A program made the translations under genes and the position numbers. The notes below the pieces were generated by a model. That model did not search any database. It worked only from the letters and a program-made list of their open reading frames with translations, and was not told the DNA's origin. Shown here one piece after another: positions 1 through 8,326 of a DNA stretch of 41,411 nucleotides (position 1 is its first letter; every line of letters starts with the position of its first letter). The DNA comes from an uncultured Eggerthellaceae bacterium (GTDB taxonomy: Bacteria; Actinomycetota; Coriobacteriia; Coriobacteriales; Eggerthellaceae): NCBI GenBank assembly GCA_910588435.1, contig CAJUPL010000016.1, positions 1 to 41,411 on the forward strand, read 5' to 3'.

Positions 1-3
1 ATG

Positions 4-37
4 AAAAAGGACCAGCCATGGATGTTGGCTGGTCCTT
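4..37 (-). terminator. Rho-independent terminator of tRNA-Leu
   Basis: Two perfect 12-base arms (7-18 and 26-37) around a 7-base loop form a strong hairpin. Read on the minus strand it ends in a run of T (bases 8 to 4). It lies 10 bases beyond the CCA end of the tRNA-Leu gene, so it most likely ends that transcript. Confidence 0.85.
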
Positions 38-46
38 GAAGCTTCC

Positions 47-135
47 TGGTGTCGGAGGCGGGATTTGAACCCGCACACCCGATATGTGGGCACTAGCACC
101 TCAAGCTAGCGTGTCTGCCGTTCCACCACTCCGAC
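47..135 (-). tRNA. tRNA-Leu (anticodon GAG), CCA encoded
   Basis: The minus strand folds as a class II tRNA. The acceptor stem is GTCGGAG (129-135) paired with CTCCGAC (51-57), followed by discriminator A and an encoded CCA (47-49). The anticodon stem CTAGC/GCTAG encloses loop TTGAGGT, giving anticodon GAG, which reads CUC and CUU leucine codons. A long variable arm and a T arm (GCGGG/CCCGC with loop TTCAAAT) are present. Anticodon and discriminator A73 fit a leucine isoacceptor. It lies downstream of secG but has its own promoter and terminator, so it is probably a separate transcript. Confidence 0.96.
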
Positions 136-159
136 ACATCATTTGGCGTGCGGCAAGAG

Positions 160-187
160 ATTCTAGCAGATTGAACCTCTTGCGCAA
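160..187 (-). promoter_or_regulatory. Promoter of tRNA-Leu
   Basis: On the minus strand TTGCGC (182-187) is followed after 16 bases by TAGAAT (160-165). The -10 is preceded by TGC, making an extended -10. The predicted start lies around base 153, about 18 bases before the mature tRNA 5' end. A 9-bp hairpin (188-196 with 203-211) overlaps the secG stop codon just upstream and may weakly end secG transcription, although no T run follows it. Confidence 0.6.
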
Positions 188-200
188 GCACGAACTTTCA

Positions 201-458
201 TCAGTTCGTGCTGATGGTGCCGTGAGGATAGATCACCATCAATACGAGGAGAGAGATCAGGAACACCACCGCACAGATGATGGTGATCCTATCCAGGTTC
301 TTCTCGATGATGCTGGTGCCGGTCTGCGTAGAGTACATGGAGCTGGCGATGGCATCTGAGATCCCCGTCCCCTTGCCTGAATGCATGAGGATGAAGATGA
401 TGAGTCCGATGCCGGACAGGAACAACAGGACCAAGAACACTATCACTAGAGGTGTCAA
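201..458 (-). CDS. secG: Preprotein translocase subunit SecG
   Basis: SecG is the small accessory membrane subunit of the SecYEG protein export channel. The 85-residue product has the family size and layout: a hydrophobic segment near residues 3-24, a Gly/Ser-rich cytoplasmic loop (HSGKGTGISDAIASS), and a second hydrophobic segment near residues 59-79. The start is TTG at 456-458, with AAAGGAAG about 9 bases upstream and no better ATG. It follows gpmI but has its own TATAAT promoter, so it can be made independently of the glycolytic genes. The link of secG to gap-pgk-tpi clusters is common in Gram-positive bacteria. Confidence 0.9.
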   Translation of the reverse strand: MTPLVIVFLVLLFLSGIGLIIFILMHSGKGTGISDAIASSMYSTQTGTSIIEKNLDRITIICAVVFLISLLVLMVIYPHGTISTN

Positions 459-503
459 TTGAGCACGCTTCCTTTTATCAAGCTTTCACATTCCAAAGGC
501 GGG

Positions 504-532
504 ATTATAAGGGTTTCACGCCTGCTATGCAA
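504..532 (-). promoter_or_regulatory. Promoter of secG
   Basis: On the minus strand TTGCAT (527-532) is followed after 17 bases by a consensus TATAAT (504-509). The -35 overlaps the end of gpmI. The predicted start is near base 498, about 40 bases before the TTG start codon of secG. Confidence 0.65.
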
Positions 533-2081
533 TGAGGCTCTTGCCGGTCATCTCAGAAGGAGGCTCAATGCCTATCGTCTCAAGCAACGTTGGGGCGATG
601 TCGCACAGAGCGCCATCCCTTTGATCCACCTTGATGCCCCTGCCGCTGAAGTCAACGCCGATGAACGGCACGAGCGCCGTTGTATGGGCGGTGTGAGGCG
701 TCCCGTCTTCGGCGATCATCTTGTCAGCGTTGCCGTGATCTGCTGTCACGAACACGATGCCCCCAACCTGGCGCATGGCGTCACACACCTTGCCAACGCC
801 CGCGTCAACCGCTTCAACGGCTTTGATGGCCGCCGGGATGGAGCCAGTGTGTCCCACCATGTCGCAATTAGCGAAGTTCACGATGTAGACATCTGCCTCC
901 TCATCCAAGATGGCCTTCGCAAGGGTTGAAGCAACCTCAGGTTCGCTCATCTCAGGCTGGAGGTCATACGTTGCAACCTTAGGAGAAGCTATCAGCGTGC
1001 GCTCCTCTTCTGCCTTCGGCTCCTCCACTCCCCCATTCAAGAAGAAGGTGACATGAGCGTACTTCTCGGTCTCTGCGATGTGATATTGGGAAAGCCCAGC
1101 ATCAGCCAATACATCAGCCAAGACGTTCTCAGGAAATTCCTTCGGGAATGCCACCGGAGCATCTATGGTGGGATCGTATTCGGTCAGGCACACGAAATGC
1201 ACCTGAGGATGGCATGCGCGCTCAAAGCCGTCGAATCCCTCATCCACGATGGCGCGAGTGATCTCACGCGCCCTATCGGGCCTGAAGTTGAAGAACACGA
1301 CAGAGTCCCCATCTTGCATCGCCCTGTCAGTGAAGGATACGGGAACCACGAACTCATCTGTGACGCCCTCATCATACGAGGTGCGAAGGGCCTCAACAGG
1401 AGCTGCATCCGTCTTGTTGGCTGCGCAGACCACCGTGTCATACGCCTTTTGGACGCGATCCCATCTCTTGTCCCTATCCATAGCGTAGTACCTGCCTGAG
1501 AGGCTAGCTATGGATATCTTGCAGCCAGGGTGCTCAGATGAGACCTCTTCAATCTTGCGCTCAAGCTCTTCAACATACGTCACAGCGCTTGCGGGAGGCA
1601 CATCCCTGCCATCCAAGAAGCAGTGGATGAGCATCTCCTTCACTCCTGCGCGTGCAGCTTCCTCCATGAGCGCGTATAGGTGCTCATTGGAGGAATGGAC
1701 GCCGCCGTCGCTCAGAAGCCCCATCAGGTGGAGCGCATGGCCTGTGCCAGCGCTCTTGAATGCATGCGCAAGAATGGCATTGTCAGCTAGCTCACCGCTA
1801 CGGCAAGCCTTGTTGATGCGGGTGAGCTCTTGATAGACCACGCGTCCAGCACCAATGTTCAGATGCCCGACCTCGGAGTTCCCCATCTGGCCTTCTGGAA
1901 GCCCCACAGCCTCACCTGATGCTTGGAGCTTCGTCCATTCGTTCTCAGCGAACAAGGCATCCAACACAGGGGTCTCAGCCCGAGATATCGCATTCCCGGG
2001 ACCGGGTTCTGCCAATCCGAAGCCATCCATGATGATGAGGCAGACCGGAGCAGAGCTTGCCTTTCGTGCGCTGCAGGCCAT
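525..2081 (-). CDS. gpmI: 2,3-bisphosphoglycerate-independent phosphoglycerate mutase
   Basis: GpmI interconverts 3- and 2-phosphoglycerate in glycolysis and gluconeogenesis, using two manganese ions and no 2,3-BPG cofactor. The 518-residue length is normal. Metal-binding landmarks of the alkaline phosphatase superfamily are visible: IIMDGFG (Asp19), the catalytic-serine stretch GNSEVGHLNIG (residues 67-77, Ser69), and DHGNADKM near the C-terminus. The ATG directly follows the tpiA stop codon and has AAAGAGG 8 bases upstream, so it is translated from the tpiA message. It is the last glycolytic gene of the gap-pgk-tpiA-gpmI run; no enolase or pyruvate kinase gene is in the window. Confidence 0.96.
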   Translation of the reverse strand: MACSARKASSAPVCLIIMDGFGLAEPGPGNAISRAETPVLDALFAENEWTKLQASGEAVGLPEGQMGNSEVGHLNIGAGRVVYQELTRINKACRSGELADNAILAHAFKSAGTGHALHLMGLLSDGGVHSSNEHLYALMEEAARAGVKEMLIHCFLDGRDVPPASAVTYVEELERKIEEVSSEHPGCKISIASLSGRYYAMDRDKRWDRVQKAYDTVVCAANKTDAAPVEALRTSYDEGVTDEFVVPVSFTDRAMQDGDSVVFFNFRPDRAREITRAIVDEGFDGFERACHPQVHFVCLTEYDPTIDAPVAFPKEFPENVLADVLADAGLSQYHIAETEKYAHVTFFLNGGVEEPKAEEERTLIASPKVATYDLQPEMSEPEVASTLAKAILDEEADVYIVNFANCDMVGHTGSIPAAIKAVEAVDAGVGKVCDAMRQVGGIVFVTADHGNADKMIAEDGTPHTAHTTALVPFIGVDFSGRGIKVDQRDGALCDIAPTLLETIGIEPPSEMTGKSLIA

Positions 2082-2861
2082 CTACAGAGCCTCTTTCACT
2101 ATCTGCACGAACGACTTCGCCTTGAGCGACGCACCGCCGATGAGGCCTCCATCTATATCTGGCTGAGACAAGAGCTGAGATGCGTTCCCTTCATTCATGG
2201 AACCGCCATAGAGCACACGGATGGAAGCGGCCGTGTCTTGGTCATACATGACTGCCAGCATCTCCCTGATGGCGCCGCACACCTCTTGCGCTTGCTCGGG
2301 GGTGGCAGTGCGCCCCGTGCCAATGGCCCAGATGGGCTCATAAGCCACTATGGCCGCTTTGGCAACATCAGCCTGAACGCCTGCGAAGGCGGCCTTCACT
2401 TGAGCATCCACGAACTGGATGTATGTTCCCTCATCCCTGACGGCAAGGGATTCGCCAACGCAGATGATGGGGTCAATGGGCTGCACCCTGTCCTTCAGGA
2501 GCGCGTGCACTTTCTTGTTGACGTCATCATTCGTCTCACCGAAGTATTGACGACGCTCAGAATGGCCCACTATGCAATACGAGCATCCGATCTCACGGAT
2601 CATGGGAACGGATATCTCACCGGTGTATGCCCCAGATGGCTCCCAGAAGACATTCTGAGCCCCAACGCCAATGTTCAGCTTATCGAATTCGAAGACCGTA
2701 TAGACGGGCTTGAGGTCAGTATATGGAGGACATACCGCCACATCCACCTTGTCAAGCCAGTCCGGCTCCATCTCATTGGATATCTCCTGAGCCAAGACCA
2801 CGCCCTCGGCGATGGTCTCGTTCATCTTCCAGTTGCCTGCTATCAGCGGCTTCCTTGCCAT
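2082..2861 (-). CDS. tpiA: Triosephosphate isomerase
   Basis: TpiA interconverts dihydroxyacetone phosphate and glyceraldehyde 3-phosphate. The 259-residue protein has the expected (beta/alpha)8 landmarks: GNWKMN (Asn10, Lys12), YCIVGHSERR with electrophilic His100, and the catalytic base Glu175 in VAYEPIWAIGTG. The GGS phosphate-binding turn is present near residue 240 (LYGGSMN). The ATG follows TAGGAG by a short spacer and starts 11 bases after the pgk stop codon. The next gene, gpmI, begins at the first base after its own stop, so the two are almost certainly co-transcribed. Confidence 0.97.
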   Translation of the reverse strand: MARKPLIAGNWKMNETIAEGVVLAQEISNEMEPDWLDKVDVAVCPPYTDLKPVYTVFEFDKLNIGVGAQNVFWEPSGAYTGEISVPMIREIGCSYCIVGHSERRQYFGETNDDVNKKVHALLKDRVQPIDPIICVGESLAVRDEGTYIQFVDAQVKAAFAGVQADVAKAAIVAYEPIWAIGTGRTATPEQAQEVCGAIREMLAVMYDQDTAASIRVLYGGSMNEGNASQLLSQPDIDGGLIGGASLKAKSFVQIVKEAL

Positions 2862-2872
2862 ATCATCATCTC

Positions 2873-4060
2873 CTAGATAACTTGATCCTTCAATGCTTCA
2901 ACACCAGGCAGCGCCTCACCCTGCACCAGCTCCATGGACGCCCCGCCACCTGTTGAGATGAACGTCATCTTGTCAGCAACGCCGAATGCATTCACGGCTG
3001 CAACGGAGTCACCACCTCCGATGATGGTGTCAGCATCTGCATTGTCAGCTATGGCCTCTGCCACCTTGCGCGTGCCTTCTGCGAACGGAGCCATCTCGAA
3101 CACGCCCATCGGGCCGTTCCAGAAGACGCTTGCTGCTTTCTTGATGGCATCTGCATAGATGTCAGCCGTCTCAGGCCCGATATCCAAGCCCATCTGATCT
3201 GATGGGATGTCATCCACAGACACCGCGCTGGTGCTTGCATCCTCTGATATCTCCTTCGCTACCACCACATCTACGGGCAATAGCAGCTTCACGCCCTTGC
3301 TCTTGGCCTTCTTGATCATGTCATGTGCGCGATCCACCCAATCCTCTTCCACCAAGGACTTGCCAACGGGCTTGCCCTCTGAAAGGAGGAACGTGAAGCA
3401 CATGGCACCACCGATGATGAGCACATCTGCTTTATCCAGCAGGGCATCTATCACCTTGATCTTGTCTGACACCTTGCTGCCACCCAGCACAGCAACGAAC
3501 GGGCGCTTCGGAGCATCCAGCATGGACGTCAGAGTGTCCACTTCCTTCTGCATCAGATAACCCGCATACGCTGGCAGGACGTCTGCGATGCCTGCGGTTG
3601 ACGCGTGTGCTCTGTGAGCGGTGCCGAACGCATCGTTCACATAGACATCAGCCAATGAGGCAAGCTCTGCAGCCATATCAGGTGAGTTCTTCTTCTCACG
3701 CGCATCGAAGCGCACGTTCTCAAGCAGGAGGACTTGACCGTCCTCAAGCGAGGATGCGAGCTCCTTTGCTGATGGGCCTGTGACATCCTCTGCCAAGATC
3801 ACATCCTGGCCAAGGAGCTCTGAGAGGCGCTTCGCCACCGGGGCCAAGCTGAATTCCTCTTCGAATCCCACTCCCTTCGGACGGCCTCTATGGCTCATCA
3901 AGATGACCTTCGCGCCCTGCCCGATGAGCTCTTTCACTGTTGGCAGCGCGGCCACAAGGCGCGTGTCATCCGTCACCTGCCCATCCTTTATGGGCGCATT
4001 CAGATCCACGCGCACCAGAACGCGCTTCCCGCTTGCATTCAGATCTTCAATGGTCCTCAT
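2873..4060 (-). CDS. pgk: Phosphoglycerate kinase
   Basis: Pgk transfers the acyl phosphate of 1,3-bisphosphoglycerate to ADP. The 395-residue protein carries the N-terminal substrate-binding signature RVLVRVDLNAPI (residues 13-24), the central AVLGGSKVSDKI motif and the C-terminal nucleotide-binding GGGDSVAAV. The start codon follows AGGAGCGAAG. It lies between gap (79 bases upstream) and tpiA (11 bases downstream). A hairpin in the gap-pgk spacer may set the ratio of gap to pgk message. Confidence 0.97.
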   Translation of the reverse strand: MRTIEDLNASGKRVLVRVDLNAPIKDGQVTDDTRLVAALPTVKELIGQGAKVILMSHRGRPKGVGFEEEFSLAPVAKRLSELLGQDVILAEDVTGPSAKELASSLEDGQVLLLENVRFDAREKKNSPDMAAELASLADVYVNDAFGTAHRAHASTAGIADVLPAYAGYLMQKEVDTLTSMLDAPKRPFVAVLGGSKVSDKIKVIDALLDKADVLIIGGAMCFTFLLSEGKPVGKSLVEEDWVDRAHDMIKKAKSKGVKLLLPVDVVVAKEISEDASTSAVSVDDIPSDQMGLDIGPETADIYADAIKKAASVFWNGPMGVFEMAPFAEGTRKVAEAIADNADADTIIGGGDSVAAVNAFGVADKMTFISTGGGASMELVQGEALPGVEALKDQVI

Positions 4061-4078
4061 CTTCGCTCCTAAAGGAAA

Positions 4079-4104
4079 CGGACAGAGCTCATTCGCCCTG
4101 TCCG
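4079..4104 (-). terminator. Hairpin/attenuator between gap and pgk
   Basis: The arms CGGACAG (4079-4085) and CTGTCCG (4098-4104) pair perfectly. On the minus strand the hairpin is followed by TTTCCTTT, an interrupted T tract, and then by the pgk ribosome-binding site. It may end part of the gap transcripts or protect the 3' end of a processed gap message. Confidence 0.5.
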
Positions 4105-4139
4105 CTCATGTTCACATTCGATGGTTGCTGCATTCGTCC

Positions 4140-5141
4140 TTACAGCATGATCTTGGCAAGATCTGCCACACGATTGGAGTAGCCCCACTCGTTGTCGTAC
4201 CAAGAGATGCACTTCACGAAGTCACCTTCGCCGCCGAGCACCTGAGTGAGCTTTGAATCGAACACAGAAGATGCCGGGTTGCCGACGATGTCAATGGAGA
4301 CCAGCGGGTCTTCGGTGTATTCCAAGATGCCCTTCATGGGGCCTTCAGCTGCTTTCTTCATGGCAGCATTGATCTCATCAGAGGTTGCCTTCTTCTCAAG
4401 TTCAACGGTGAGATCCACCATGGATCCATCAGGAGTTGGGACGCGGGTTGCGAACCCGTCCAGCTTGCCGGCGAGCTCAGGCAGGACCAGAGAGACCGCA
4501 CGTGCAGCACCCGTTGTGGTTGGGATGATGGACATCTGAGCTGCGCGTGCACGACGAAGGTCCTTATGGGGAAGGTCCAGGATGTTCTGGTCATTCGTGT
4601 ATGCATGGATGGTGTTCATGAATCCACGCTTGATGCCGAACTCCTCCAGCAGCACCTTCGCGAATGGAGCCAAGCAATTGGTGGTGCAAGAAGCGTTGGA
4701 GACGATGTTGTCAGTCTCCTTGTTGTAGGTGTCATCGTTCACGCCCATGACGATGGTGGCGTCCACGTTCTTTGCTGGAGCGGAGATGATGACCTTCTTG
4801 GCGCCAGCCTCGATATGGGCTTTAGCCTTCTCTCCATCAGTGAAGAAGCCAGTGGACTCAACGACGATATCCACATCCAGCTCCTTCCAAGGAAGGTTCT
4901 TCGGGTCACGCTCAGAGAGCACCTTCACTTCCTTGCCATCCACGATCATGCCATCAGCCAGCACCTTTATGGCGTCGAAGGCGCGGCGATGGATGGAATC
5001 ATATTTGAGCAGGTGAGCCATCGTAGGGATGTCACCTAGGTCATTGACAGCCACAACCTCAAGATCTGGGTCATTCGCCATGGCGCGGTAGACCAGACGT
5101 CCGATCCTGCCGAATCCGTTGATTGCGATCCTGGTTGCCAT
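4140..5141 (-). CDS. gap: Glyceraldehyde-3-phosphate dehydrogenase, type I
   Basis: This NAD-dependent enzyme oxidises and phosphorylates glyceraldehyde 3-phosphate. The 333-residue protein starts with the Rossmann signature INGFGRIGR, has Asp34 (AVNDLGD) as expected for NAD preference, and carries the active-site motif SNASCTTNC with catalytic Cys152. The start is ATG with AAGGAG 5 bases upstream. It is the first gene of the glycolytic run. The 125-base gap to whiA probably holds its promoter: a weak extended -10 (TGTTATCCT on the minus strand) lies there, but no good -35 is visible. Confidence 0.97.
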   Translation of the reverse strand: MATRIAINGFGRIGRLVYRAMANDPDLEVVAVNDLGDIPTMAHLLKYDSIHRRAFDAIKVLADGMIVDGKEVKVLSERDPKNLPWKELDVDIVVESTGFFTDGEKAKAHIEAGAKKVIISAPAKNVDATIVMGVNDDTYNKETDNIVSNASCTTNCLAPFAKVLLEEFGIKRGFMNTIHAYTNDQNILDLPHKDLRRARAAQMSIIPTTTGAARAVSLVLPELAGKLDGFATRVPTPDGSMVDLTVELEKKATSDEINAAMKKAAEGPMKGILEYTEDPLVSIDIVGNPASSVFDSKLTQVLGGEGDFVKCISWYDNEWGYSNRVADLAKIML

Positions 5142-5266
5142 AAAAGCTCCTTAATCCGAGTCCTAGCGCACATCGCGCATGGGCAGAAGGATAACACCCA
5201 TTCGATGGATTTTCAGATTCCGTTGACGTGATGGCAAGAGCGCTGCGCGAATGACGGAGATGCCCC

Positions 5267-6190
5267 TCATTCCTCTAGCATCTGCTCAAGGCGCCTGAGC
5301 CTATGGGCAACTGCTGATTTGGACAGAGGCGGGTCATGCCTTTCCCCTAGCTCCTTCAAGGAAGCCTCAGGATATGCCACGCGTAGACGGATGAACTCTT
5401 GCAGCGCTGGAGGCAGCGTTGATATCTCATGGATCTGCAGCACGTCTCTGATCATGAAGAGCTGCCGCACTGCAGCCTCTGTAGCCTTGTTCTGATTCGC
5501 TATCTCTGCATTGATCTGCCGATTCACGTCATTGCGAACGGACTTCACTACGCGAACCTCTTCCAGCATGAGCGCAGAGCGATGCGCACCCGTGAACGCC
5601 AAGAACTCCAAGATGGCATTCCCGCTCTTGAGGTAGATCATCTGAGAGCTGCGCCTGGCCATCACCTTGGCGCCTATCCCCTGCTCCACCAATATGCGCA
5701 CTGCGTCATCAGCTAGCTGCTCGTTCTCCACGATCATCTCGAAATGGAAATCCGACTTCGGATCCGAGATGAATCCACTGCCCAAGAAGACGCCTCGCAG
5801 GTATGCGGCTTGACAGCATTTCTTGGAGACCAAAGAGGGCTCGATCCCCAGGCGAAGGCCGCCATTCTCAGCGACTATGCCCATATCCATCAATGCCTCA
5901 GCAAGGCCTGGCTGAGATGGGATCTCTATCAGGTAGTTCGGCGTCTTATGGAGCACCGATCGCCTTATGGTGAGCTGCGTGCTCAAGTCATAGATGCTAT
6001 GGAGGAGCTTGATGACAAGGCGCCCCACAGGCGCTGAGTCAGTTGCTATCTCAACCCTGTATGCGCCCGGTCCGCTCAAGAACAGCGTGCCCTCTACTCG
6101 AACCAAAGCTGCAAGGGTTGCCCTATCGCAATGCGAGCATACGGGCTCAACATGGGAGAGCTCGTCTTTCACATCAGCCGTGAAGGACAT
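5267..6190 (-). CDS. whiA: WhiA family DNA-binding regulator
   Basis: WhiA is a conserved Gram-positive DNA-binding protein; in Streptomyces it controls sporulation division genes, and in Bacillus it influences division and chromosome segregation. The 307-residue product has the degenerate LAGLIDADG homing-endonuclease-like core (AAYLRGVFLGSGFISDP) and a C-terminal helix-turn-helix (SLKELGERHDPPLSKSAVAHRLRRL, about residues 273-299). It starts 4 bases after the yvcK stop codon. The order uvrC-rapZ-yvcK-whiA is widespread in Actinobacteria and Firmicutes, which makes the call secure. Confidence 0.95.
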   Translation of the reverse strand: MSFTADVKDELSHVEPVCSHCDRATLAALVRVEGTLFLSGPGAYRVEIATDSAPVGRLVIKLLHSIYDLSTQLTIRRSVLHKTPNYLIEIPSQPGLAEALMDMGIVAENGGLRLGIEPSLVSKKCCQAAYLRGVFLGSGFISDPKSDFHFEMIVENEQLADDAVRILVEQGIGAKVMARRSSQMIYLKSGNAILEFLAFTGAHRSALMLEEVRVVKSVRNDVNRQINAEIANQNKATEAAVRQLFMIRDVLQIHEISTLPPALQEFIRLRVAYPEASLKELGERHDPPLSKSAVAHRLRRLEQMLEE

Positions 6191-6194
6191 CTGC

Positions 6195-7340
6195 TCAGTA
6201 TTCCCTTCTGGATAGCATGAGGCGGATCACTTGCAGGATGGCGTCGCGCAGAGCCTGAGGGCTATGCCATGTTGGATGCTCTGAGTCAGCGAGGTTCCTT
6301 GAGATGACGACAGGTCCCGCAGCCTGGATGGCCAAGAGGTCTTGATAGCTTATGGGTACAGGGCGCGTGCCCTCAGTCAGTGTGAGATCATCCAGATCAG
6401 ATGTTGACGAATACTCTGGCTCATCGCCCGCAACCGCTATGAAGCTGCCCGTTGCAGGGCTCTCCGCGCGAAGCTGGACGGGAGAGTGCACCAGCATGTA
6501 GTCAACGAGACCATACATCCCGTGATCATAGAGCGCGTTCAGATGCTCTTTGGCCGATAGCCCCCACGTCTCCCCTTGCACATCGGCCAACGAGCAGACG
6601 AAGAGGACCGAGCCGCGTGAGCGCTGGATGGCCTCTACGATACCAGGCACCAAGAGATTCGGGATGATGGATGTGAAGAGGGACCCCGGCCCCAGCACTA
6701 TGAGGTCCGCGCGCTCTATGGCGCGGACCGCTGGCTTGTACGCCCTGATGGGAGTCCCAGACCCTTTGAGCCGAACGCTCTCAAGGGCGGTCTTCGAATG
6801 GCACGCCACTGCCTGTCCGTCCAGGATGCGCCCATCCCTGGTCTTGGCCGTGAGCGTCACATGATCGAGCGTTGACGGATAGACGCGCCCTTGCGCATTC
6901 ACTAGATGCTCGCATATGCGGATGGCCTCAGGGAATGACCCGGATGCATCCTCAAGGGCTGCCAGAAGCAGGTTCCCAAGCGCATGGTCATCGGCAACAG
7001 CGAAGCGATACTTGAATGCCCGAACGAGCGGGTCCGTTGGGTCATCAGCGAAAGCCGCTATGCACTTCCTGATGTCACCTGGTGGGGTCACGTTCGCCTT
7101 GTCACGCAATATGCCAGTGGATCCACCATCATCTGCCATGGCAACCACGGCAGAGGTTGATATCCCCAGCGAGAGCAGCGTGCGAATGGAGACTGGCGCG
7201 CCCGTGCCACCGCCTATGACCACCGCATCGATGGACTCCTCCACCTCAACGGGCTCACCGGAGGCCATGAGCGCCTCATCCAGCGCCTTGAAGGCACCGG
7301 TTGCTGATGGGTCCATATGGAAGGGGTGAGTGGAAGCCAT
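6195..7340 (-). CDS. yvcK: YvcK/CofD-like protein (GluM family)
   Basis: YvcK proteins bind UDP-sugars and influence carbon metabolism and cell-wall precursor routing in Gram-positive bacteria. The 381-residue product has the 2-phospho-L-lactate transferase (CofD-like) fold signature: VVIGGGTGAPVSIRTL near residue 41, then ADDGGSTGILR and PPGDIRKC. The N-terminal ~38 residues are an extension of low conservation. The ATG is preceded by GGGAGG at 5 bases. rapZ lies 14 bases upstream and whiA 4 bases downstream, so they form one operon. Confidence 0.93.
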   Translation of the reverse strand: MASTHPFHMDPSATGAFKALDEALMASGEPVEVEESIDAVVIGGGTGAPVSIRTLLSLGISTSAVVAMADDGGSTGILRDKANVTPPGDIRKCIAAFADDPTDPLVRAFKYRFAVADDHALGNLLLAALEDASGSFPEAIRICEHLVNAQGRVYPSTLDHVTLTAKTRDGRILDGQAVACHSKTALESVRLKGSGTPIRAYKPAVRAIERADLIVLGPGSLFTSIIPNLLVPGIVEAIQRSRGSVLFVCSLADVQGETWGLSAKEHLNALYDHGMYGLVDYMLVHSPVQLRAESPATGSFIAVAGDEPEYSSTSDLDDLTLTEGTRPVPISYQDLLAIQAAGPVVISRNLADSEHPTWHSPQALRDAILQVIRLMLSRREY

Positions 7341-7354
7341 TCGGTCCTCCCCTC

Positions 7355-8326
7355 TTAGACGCTGAAGTCTGCTGCCTCAGTGGCGAGCACATCCCCTGAG
7401 GCCTTCGCACGCTCAGCCTTGCCAAGGTCCCTATGGGCAACGGAGACCCTATAACCCTTCGACTTCAAGTAGTCCCCCGTTGACTCTGCCAAGGCAACGG
7501 ATCTGTGCTGCCCACCCGTGCAGCCAACGCCTATGGCCAACTGCTGCTTGCCCTCAGAAACATAGCCGGGCATGACCACATCCAGTAGGGCATGCCACCT
7601 CTTCTTGAATTCGATAGTCTCATCACGGAGCATCACGAAATCGCGAACCGCGGCATCCAGGCCCGTCAGCCCGCGAAGCTCTGGGTCATAGTAGGGGTTG
7701 GGCAAGAAGCGAACATCCATCACAAGGTCAGCATCAAGCGGAGCCCCATGCTTGAACCCGAATGAATACACAGTGACTGACAGTCCCCGGCGCTCGTTCC
7801 CCTCAGAGAATGCAGAGCGGATGGTGGAGCGCAGCTTCTGCGGCATCATCTCAGTGGTGTCTATGACGAGGTCTGCGCGCTCACGGATATCCACCAACAG
7901 CGAACGCTCCTTCTGGATGCCTTGTGCGATGGTAGTGCCCTCAGTGCACAACGGATGGCGACGACGGCTTGACTTGTAGCGGGAGACCAGCTTCGAATCC
8001 CCAGCATCCAGGAACACCATCTTGAAGTCAACGCCATCCTCATCAAGGCTCTTGAGCACATCCAGCAATGACCCGAAGTATTCGCCGTTCCTGGCATCGC
8101 AGACTATGGCCAACCGAGCCTTGCTAGGCCCATCCACGTCATCCTTGCCCAATCTCACCATGCTACCGATCAGCGATGCTGGGAGGTTGTCCACGCAGTA
8201 ATAGCCCAGATCCTCGAAGACATGCATGGCCTCGGTCCTCCCGGCGCCGCTCATCCCCGTGACTATCACCAGCTCAGGCATGTTCTCCGTCATCTTGGCT
8301 GACCGCTCATTAGGCTCAATGCTCAC
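7355..8326 (-). CDS. rapZ: RapZ/YvcJ family nucleotide-binding protein
   Basis: RapZ-family proteins bind and hydrolyse nucleotides; the E. coli member also binds small RNAs controlling glucosamine-6-phosphate synthase, while the Gram-positive role is less clear. The 323-residue protein shows a P-loop GMSGAGRTEA followed by FEDLGYYCVDNLPASLI, and the conserved C-terminal GVGCTGGQHRSVALAE. The P-loop lysine is arginine, as is usual in actinobacterial members. It starts with GTG, overlapping the uvrC stop as GTGA, with AGGAGGG 5 bases upstream. Confidence 0.93.
   Translation of the reverse strand: MSIEPNERSAKMTENMPELVIVTGMSGAGRTEAMHVFEDLGYYCVDNLPASLIGSMVRLGKDDVDGPSKARLAIVCDARNGEYFGSLLDVLKSLDEDGVDFKMVFLDAGDSKLVSRYKSSRRRHPLCTEGTTIAQGIQKERSLLVDIRERADLVIDTTEMMPQKLRSTIRSAFSEGNERRGLSVTVYSFGFKHGAPLDADLVMDVRFLPNPYYDPELRGLTGLDAAVRDFVMLRDETIEFKKRWHALLDVVMPGYVSEGKQQLAIGVGCTGGQHRSVALAESTGDYLKSKGYRVSVAHRDLGKAERAKASGDVLATEAADFSV

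Noticed and set aside
1923..2876. Long + strand frame (317 codons) opposite gpmI and tpiA
   Set aside because: It is antisense to two certain glycolytic genes, has no ribosome-binding site and no protein-like motif; it arises from the codon bias of the opposite strand.
7355..8326. Loss of the P-loop lysine in RapZ (Arg instead)
   Set aside because: GAGR-type P-loops are usual in actinobacterial RapZ proteins, so this is lineage information rather than a defect.
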